Assembly: GCA_964650845.1 (NCBI GenBank)
Contig: CAZYXR010000009.1
Span: 1-58,738 of the forward strand
Direction of reading: 5' to 3'
Length of the DNA stretch: 58,738 bases
Source: UBA7692 sp964650845
GTDB taxonomy: Bacteria > Bacteroidota > Bacteroidia > Chitinophagales > LD1
Positions within the stretch are counted from its first letter, which is position 1. The number at the start of each line of letters is the position of its first letter. This document shows, in pieces, positions 54,109 through 58,738 of the stretch. The translations under genes and the position numbers were made by a program. The notes under the pieces are model-generated. The model was not told the DNA's origin, did not search any database, and worked only from the letters and a program-made list of their open reading frames with translations.

Positions 54109-55137
54109 ATGCTTTTATCTGCATCGGTTTATGCTTCAAAGACTGATTTAAAACAAAACGCAATTGCTTTAGAGCAATTGGGTATAGATTACTTTCATGT
54201 AGATTGTAAAAACAACCCTACTGTTTTTGAAGACATTTCAAGCATTCGCACAGTATCGAAAGTGCCGATAGACCTGCACATCATAGCTGCTGCACCACAA
54301 GATTTTTACACAAAAATTGTGGAAGCTAAAATAGAGCAGGTTGCATTTCAATGGGAAGATATTGAACATAAAAACACATTCATAAACGATTGCCGCAGTA
54401 AGTTTTCCGAGGCATCATCAACACCACCATTAATTGGCATAGCCATTACCACTACCACAGAAATTCCTACGCAAGAAACTCTTGCAGCGTTTGATTATGT
54501 TTTGATGATGTGTACCGTGCCCGGAGAAAGTGGAGGCGTGTTCGACAACGGAAATTTAGCCCGTATTATTCAATTGAAATACGAAAACCCATCGTTAAAA
54601 ATACAAGTAGATGGCGGAGTAAATAATGAAGTAGCTTTTGTGCTGCGGCTGTTGGGTGTTGATGCAATTGTAAGCGGCAGTTATTTAATGAATCACGAAC
54701 TTTTGGCATCTGGAATGCTAAACCTGATGCGAACACCCGAAAGCTTAGAGAACACTAAGCATATCACCGTCAAAGAGTTTATGATTCCCAAGCAATACAT
54801 GCCAGTATTGAATCAACACAACATAGACTTTAAAAAAATATTGCAAACCATCGAAAACCACAAGCTTGGTTTCGTGCTGATAGAAAACGGAAAGTTTGAA
54901 GGCGTAGTTACCAATGCCGATATACGCAGAGGCTTGCTAAAAAACATGGATTCGCTAAACAAAATCCAAGTAACAGATTTAATAAACAACAGCCCCATTT
55001 CAATAAATGAAAACGCAAGTTTAAACGACTTGCTGAAACTGATTCGCCACCTCAATTTCATTATTTTATTTTTGCCCGTAGTGGATGGCCAAAACCATCT
55101 TAAAGGGGCAATTTTGCTTAACAATTTATTGCGCTGA
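54109..55137 (+). CDS. Ribulose-phosphate 3-epimerase-like domain fused to a CBS pair
   Basis: 342 aa. Residues about 1-210 match the RPE (beta/alpha)8 barrel: LSASVYAS (SILSAD position), YFHVDCKNNP with His and Asp metal ligands, IDLHII with the third ligand, LMMCTVPGESGGVF (PG..GG phosphate loop) and IQVDGGVNN with the catalytic Asp. All four metal/catalytic positions appear retained. Residues about 220-342 form two CBS domains (ITVKEFMIPKQYMPVLNQHN, GVVTNADIRRGLL, VTDLINNSPISINENASLND). The combination is unusual; the CBS pair may sense adenylates or AdoMet. It sits 16 bp before the DAHP synthase gene, hinting at control of erythrose-4-phosphate supply (inference). Confidence 0.8.
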   Translation: MLLSASVYASKTDLKQNAIALEQLGIDYFHVDCKNNPTVFEDISSIRTVSKVPIDLHIIAAAPQDFYTKIVEAKIEQVAFQWEDIEHKNTFINDCRSKFSEASSTPPLIGIAITTTTEIPTQETLAAFDYVLMMCTVPGESGGVFDNGNLARIIQLKYENPSLKIQVDGGVNNEVAFVLRLLGVDAIVSGSYLMNHELLASGMLNLMRTPESLENTKHITVKEFMIPKQYMPVLNQHNIDFKKILQTIENHKLGFVLIENGKFEGVVTNADIRRGLLKNMDSLNKIQVTDLINNSPISINENASLNDLLKLIRHLNFIILFLPVVDGQNHLKGAILLNNLLR

Positions 55138-55153
55138 TAAACTTTTTTGCTAA

Positions 55154-56152
55154 ATGATTTTACACCTAAATAAAACAACAACCGAAGCGCAAGCACAACA
55201 ACTTGCACAAACCATCCAAGCAATTCTTGTAAAGCAAGAACAGTTTGTATTAGTTACTTCATCTAAAGTAAAAACCATACCCGATGAAGCAATTGCATTT
55301 ACTGAAAAATCTTTTGCAACCGATACCGACATACAGTTGGCGAGCAGAAGCTACATTGATAGCGTTCGCGAAGTTGCTTTAGGCAATGGAGTGAAAATTG
55401 GAGGCAATACCAATCACACAGCACTCATCACGGGACCCTGCTCGGTAGAAAGCGAAACTCAAATAGAAGCTGCTGCTGAATTGTGCGTTGAGTTGGGTGT
55501 AAAAATTCTTCGCGCAGGTGCCTTTAAACCGCGCACTTCGCCTTATACTTTTCAGGGCTTGGGCTTGGAAGGTCTAAAACTGCTCGATAAAATGCGCAGC
55601 AAATATGGGCTTGCCATTATTACCGAAGTGCGCGACAGCACACACGTAGATGATGTTATTGCCTATTCAGATATAATTCAGATTGGAGCAAAAAGCATGT
55701 ACGATCATGGCATTTTGCGCAAATGCGGTCAATCGCAAAAACCTGTATTGCTGAAACGCGGTTTTGGCACTACTTTACAAGAGTTTGTTCAATCGGCCGA
55801 GTTTATTTTGAGTGGAGGCAACAGCAATGTAATTCTTTGCGAGCGAGGTATTCGCACCTTTGAAACCAAAACAAGATTCACACTTGATTTATGTGGAGTG
55901 GCGTGGTTAAAACAACACACCAATCTGCCTGTAATTGTAGATCCCAGCCACGCAATAGGCTATGCTTATGGAGTGGCCGATTTAAGCAGAGCTTCGGTAG
56001 CAATGGGTATTGACGGCTTGCTGATTGAATCGCATCCCAATCCTAAAGTAGCCAAAAGCGATGCAGAGCAACAGTTGAATTTTGATGAGTTCAAAAACCT
56101 TTATGCCAGCTTGGGCAAGGTGGCAGCAGCAGTAGGAAGAAAGATAATATAA
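55154..56152 (+). CDS. 3-deoxy-7-phosphoheptulonate (DAHP) synthase
   Basis: A 332-aa type I-beta enzyme with a short N-terminal ferredoxin-like domain (to about residue 70) and a TIM barrel. TGPCSVESETQI, LRAGAFKPRTSPYTFQGLG, KRGFGTTLQEF and VIVDPSHAIGYAYGV contain the PEP/E4P and metal (Cys, His, Glu, Asp) sites. It condenses PEP and erythrose-4-phosphate, the first step of aromatic amino-acid synthesis. No chorismate-mutase domain. 16 bp after the RPE-CBS gene and 3 bp before purM, one operon. Confidence 0.93.
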   Translation: MILHLNKTTTEAQAQQLAQTIQAILVKQEQFVLVTSSKVKTIPDEAIAFTEKSFATDTDIQLASRSYIDSVREVALGNGVKIGGNTNHTALITGPCSVESETQIEAAAELCVELGVKILRAGAFKPRTSPYTFQGLGLEGLKLLDKMRSKYGLAIITEVRDSTHVDDVIAYSDIIQIGAKSMYDHGILRKCGQSQKPVLLKRGFGTTLQEFVQSAEFILSGGNSNVILCERGIRTFETKTRFTLDLCGVAWLKQHTNLPVIVDPSHAIGYAYGVADLSRASVAMGIDGLLIESHPNPKVAKSDAEQQLNFDEFKNLYASLGKVAAAVGRKII

Positions 56153-56155
56153 CAC

Positions 56156-57328
56156 ATGGCAGAAGAAAAATACTTACAGCGCGGTGTAAGCGCAGCAAAA
56201 GAAGAAGTACACACAGCAGTAAAAGACTTGTATCACGGCTTGTATCCAAAAGCGTTTTGCAAAATTTTTCCCGACTTGCTGGCAGGCGATGAAAACTTTG
56301 TAAATGCCATGAGCAGCGATGGCAGTGGCACTAAATCTATCCTTGCATATTTGTATTGGAAAGAAACGGGCGACACAAACATTTGGCGAGGTATAGCACA
56401 AGATGCGTTGGTGATGAATTTAGACGATTTGATTTGTGTAGGCGCAACAGATAATTTTCTATTCACATCCATCATCAATAGAAATAAACAATTGATTAGT
56501 GGCGATGCCATAGCTGCAATTATAAACGGCTCTAATGATTTTTGCGAAAGCATGAAATCGCAAGGTATAAACATCCATTTTTTAGGTGGCGAAACTGCCG
56601 ACCTTGGCGATAGCGTACGCACCATCACCGTTGATGCTTCTATGACAGCGCGCTTCAACAAAAACGAACTGATTTTAACCGATAATATTCGCCCGGGTTT
56701 GGTAGTAATTGGTTTGGCATCGTATGGGCAAGCCACTTATGAAATAAACTACAACAGCGGTATCAGCAGCAATGGTTTAACTTCAGCCCGACACGATGTG
56801 TTGGGAAAATTCTATGCCACCACTTTCCCCGAAACATTCGACCCAAGTTTGAACTCCGCAGTTACCTACTGCGGCAGCAAAAGAATGACAGATGCATTAC
56901 CGGGAACACCACTAAACATTGGCCAGGCTTTACTTTCGCCTACCAGAACATTTGCACCGGTTATCAAAAAACTTAAAGCTACCATTGGCAATAACCTATT
57001 GGCATTAGTAAATTGTACCGGTGGCGCACAAACAAAAGTATTGCACTACCTGCCACAAAACATCCGTGTTGTAAAAGATAACTTATTGCCCGTTCCTCCA
57101 CTTTTCAAACTCATTCAACAAGAATCGGCAACCGACTGGCGCGAAATGTTTAAAGTGTTTAATTGCGGAACTCGTATGGAAGTGTATGTAGAAAAAGAGT
57201 ACGCCCAACAAGTTATTGACACAGCCGCTTCATTCAACATTGATGCGCAAATTATAGGATACACCGAAACTTCCGACAAGCCCGAGGTGGTTGTAAAATC
57301 GGAATATGGTGAGTTTGTTTACAACTAA
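56156..57328 (+). CDS. purM: Phosphoribosylformylglycinamidine cyclo-ligase
   Basis: A 390-aa AIR synthetase of the longer Bacteroidota form. The start is MAEEKYLQRGVSAAKEEVHT; SSDGSGTKSILAYLYWKETG, NLDDLICVGATDNFLFTS and FLGGETADLGDSV are the ATP/FGAM-binding signatures. It closes the imidazole ring in purine synthesis. It is transcribed with RPE-CBS and DAHP synthase, both linked to pentose-phosphate metabolism. Confidence 0.9.
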   Translation: MAEEKYLQRGVSAAKEEVHTAVKDLYHGLYPKAFCKIFPDLLAGDENFVNAMSSDGSGTKSILAYLYWKETGDTNIWRGIAQDALVMNLDDLICVGATDNFLFTSIINRNKQLISGDAIAAIINGSNDFCESMKSQGINIHFLGGETADLGDSVRTITVDASMTARFNKNELILTDNIRPGLVVIGLASYGQATYEINYNSGISSNGLTSARHDVLGKFYATTFPETFDPSLNSAVTYCGSKRMTDALPGTPLNIGQALLSPTRTFAPVIKKLKATIGNNLLALVNCTGGAQTKVLHYLPQNIRVVKDNLLPVPPLFKLIQQESATDWREMFKVFNCGTRMEVYVEKEYAQQVIDTAASFNIDAQIIGYTETSDKPEVVVKSEYGEFVYN

Positions 57329-57341
57329 CATCCATAGATTG

Positions 57342-57353
57342 CACAACGTTGTG
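57342..57353. promoter_or_regulatory. 12-bp perfect palindrome (candidate operator)
   Basis: CACAACGTTGTG lies 14 bp after purM and about 170 bp before the topoisomerase gene. No T tract follows on the plus strand, so it is not a standard terminator. Could be a protein-binding site; evidence is only the symmetry. Confidence 0.3.
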
Positions 57354-57519
57354 GCATAAAAAACACTGTATGCAATCAAGTCAGTTCCCATCGCCCAATC
57401 AATAATTGTTTCCACACAAATTGTTGAATAACAGCCTTCGCTACTAAGCGATAGCAGTTAATTTAGCAACTCGGGCTGGCGAATAAACATCCGTTTACCA
57501 GCACATAAATTGAGTAGTT

Positions 57520-58738
57520 ATGGCTAAAGAGAAAATACCGCAGGAAGTAGATTACACCGAAGATAACATTCGCACCCTCGATTGGATTGAGCATCTGCGA
57601 ATGCGCCCAGGCATGTATATTGGCAAAACTGGCGATGGTTCTTCGCCAGACGATGGCATCTACATTTTACTTAAAGAAGTAATAGACAACTGCATTGATG
57701 AATACCAAATGGGGTATGGCAAAAAGGTAGAAATAAAAGTAAGTAAAGATAGAGTGAGCGTGCGCGACTTTGGCAGAGGTGTGCCACTGGGCAAAGTAGT
57801 AGATGTGGTGAGCAAAATGAATACCGGTGCTAAATACGACTCAAAAGCATTCAAAAAAAGTGTGGGTTTAAATGGAGTAGGTACAAAGGCAGTAAATGCA
57901 CTTTCTACTTACTTTAAAATTTATGCAGTGCGCGATGGCGAAATGAAAATTGCAGAATTTGAACGCGGCATGTTGAAAGCCGATTCGAAGCCGCAAAAAA
58001 CAGATGAAGCAAATGGCACTTATGTTGAGTTTGTACCCGACACACAAATTTTTCGCAACTACCACTACCTGCACGAATATGTGGAAACAATGGTGCAGAA
58101 TTACACATACCTCAACACTGGGCTTGCGTTTCATTACAATGGCAATCGCTATGTATCGCAAAAAGGGCTACACGATTTGCTTTCGCGCAAAAAAGACCCT
58201 GAAAATTTACGCTACCCAATCATTCACTTGGTAAGCGATGATATAGAAGTTGCGCTTACACACACCAACCAATATGGCGAAGAATACTACAGTTTTGTAA
58301 ATGGGCAATACACCATTCAAGGTGGCACACACTTGGTTGCATTCCGCGAGGCAATTGTAAAAACTGTTCGTGAGTTTTATAAAAAGGATTACGACACAGT
58401 TGATATTCGCGAAGCAATATGCGCTGCTATTTCTATCCGCATCCAAGAGCCGGTTTTTGAATCGCAAACAAAAACAAAACTCGGCACCGAAAAACTATTG
58501 AGCGATGACCGCAGCATGAAGCAATTCGTGTTGGATTTTATGAAAAAGGAATTAGATAATTTCTTACACAAAAATCCTGAAACTGCCGATGCACTTTTAA
58601 AAAGAATTCAACAAAGCGAACGCGAACGCAAAGAGATTGCAGGCATAAAAAAATTAGCAAACGAGCGGGCCAAAAAGGCAAACATTCACAACAAAAAACT
58701 ACGCGATTGCAAAATACATTTTAATGATACGAAAGGAG
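57520..58738 (+). CDS. parE: DNA topoisomerase IV subunit B (partial, runs off right edge)
   Basis: The first 406 codons of a GyrB/ParE-type ATPase. The start is MAKEKIPQEVDYTEDNIRTL. The GHKL nucleotide site includes VIDNCIDEYQMGY, VRDFGRGVPLGK and GLNGVGTKAVNALS. The transducer domain (GGTHLVAFREAIVKTVREF) follows; the TOPRIM part lies beyond the window. ParE rather than GyrB is suggested by the WIEHLRMRPGMYIGKTGDGS and NCIDEY variants typical of the Bacteroidota enzyme; the distinction is not certain. The preceding 190 bp contain no gene. Confidence 0.85.
   Translation, partial: MAKEKIPQEVDYTEDNIRTLDWIEHLRMRPGMYIGKTGDGSSPDDGIYILLKEVIDNCIDEYQMGYGKKVEIKVSKDRVSVRDFGRGVPLGKVVDVVSKMNTGAKYDSKAFKKSVGLNGVGTKAVNALSTYFKIYAVRDGEMKIAEFERGMLKADSKPQKTDEANGTYVEFVPDTQIFRNYHYLHEYVETMVQNYTYLNTGLAFHYNGNRYVSQKGLHDLLSRKKDPENLRYPIIHLVSDDIEVALTHTNQYGEEYYSFVNGQYTIQGGTHLVAFREAIVKTVREFYKKDYDTVDIREAICAAISIRIQEPVFESQTKTKLGTEKLLSDDRSMKQFVLDFMKKELDNFLHKNPETADALLKRIQQSERERKEIAGIKKLANERAKKANIHNKKLRDCKIHFNDTKG

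Overview
The window looks like a chromosomal segment of a member of the Bacteroidota. The evidence is two giant cell-surface proteins with gliding-motility/type IX secretion C-terminal domains (SprB repeats, choice-of-anchor L, PKD repeats), -7 promoter boxes of the TAnnTTTG type, an aryl-polyene/flexirubin-type gene set, AT-rich coding sequence and few recognisable Shine-Dalgarno sites. The exact order is uncertain; a Chitinophagales- or Saprospiria-like environmental lineage is a guess. Four runs of exactly ten Ns mark a draft assembly. They interrupt three genes, and at least two of them look like unmerged overlaps rather than missing DNA.

Layout. 1-4522: a surface-polysaccharide block (partial glycosyltransferase, asparagine synthase, two more glycosyltransferases). 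4523-9122: an NRAMP/USP metal transporter, purB, and divergently a glutaryl-CoA dehydrogenase. 9141-13766: a collagen-like S74 (self-cleaving chaperone) surface protein, a small secreted protein, a three-gene minus-strand operon (DUF4442, a futalosine-hydrolase-like protein with an altered active site, DUF2461) and a TPR protein. 13851-17222: a minus-strand operon for a periplasmic thioredoxin, a GT39-like membrane transferase and a protoporphyrinogen-oxidase-like flavoprotein. 17376-22902: housekeeping genes (hotdog thioesterase, pssA, purS, rsmI, tRNA-Cys, a TlpA-like lipoprotein, a gamma carbonic anhydrase, fabH).

23062-30463 is the most system-like region. It is a tightly packed plus-strand operon behind a good Bacteroidota promoter, encoding a flavin-dependent halogenase-like enzyme, a Ketoacyl-synt_2 protein, an ACP, a ketosynthase, a chain-length-factor-like KS without the active cysteine, a NodB deacetylase, a LolA-like carrier, a hotdog dehydratase and a GT2 protein. 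The GT2 gene is joined to a DUF2062 membrane domain only through a -1 frameshift in an A10 tract. This is a partial aryl-polyene/dialkylresorcinol-like locus. The ketoreductase, ammonia lyase, MMPL exporter and DarA/DarB-type genes are not in the window.

30502-44689: a LamG lipoprotein, tilS, tRNA-Arg, then two divergent giant surface proteins. One has 2085 aa with 19 SprB repeats, including a recent three-repeat duplication. The other is a PKD protein of about 1543 aa once a false gap is collapsed. 44723-58738: a GYDIA-type GHMP kinase, 3-hydroxybutyryl-CoA dehydrogenase, MscS channel, alpha/beta hydrolase, stand-alone response regulator, lepA (two gaps), lon, an unusual ribulose-phosphate-3-epimerase/CBS fusion directly upstream of DAHP synthase and purM, and the start of a topoisomerase IV subunit B gene.
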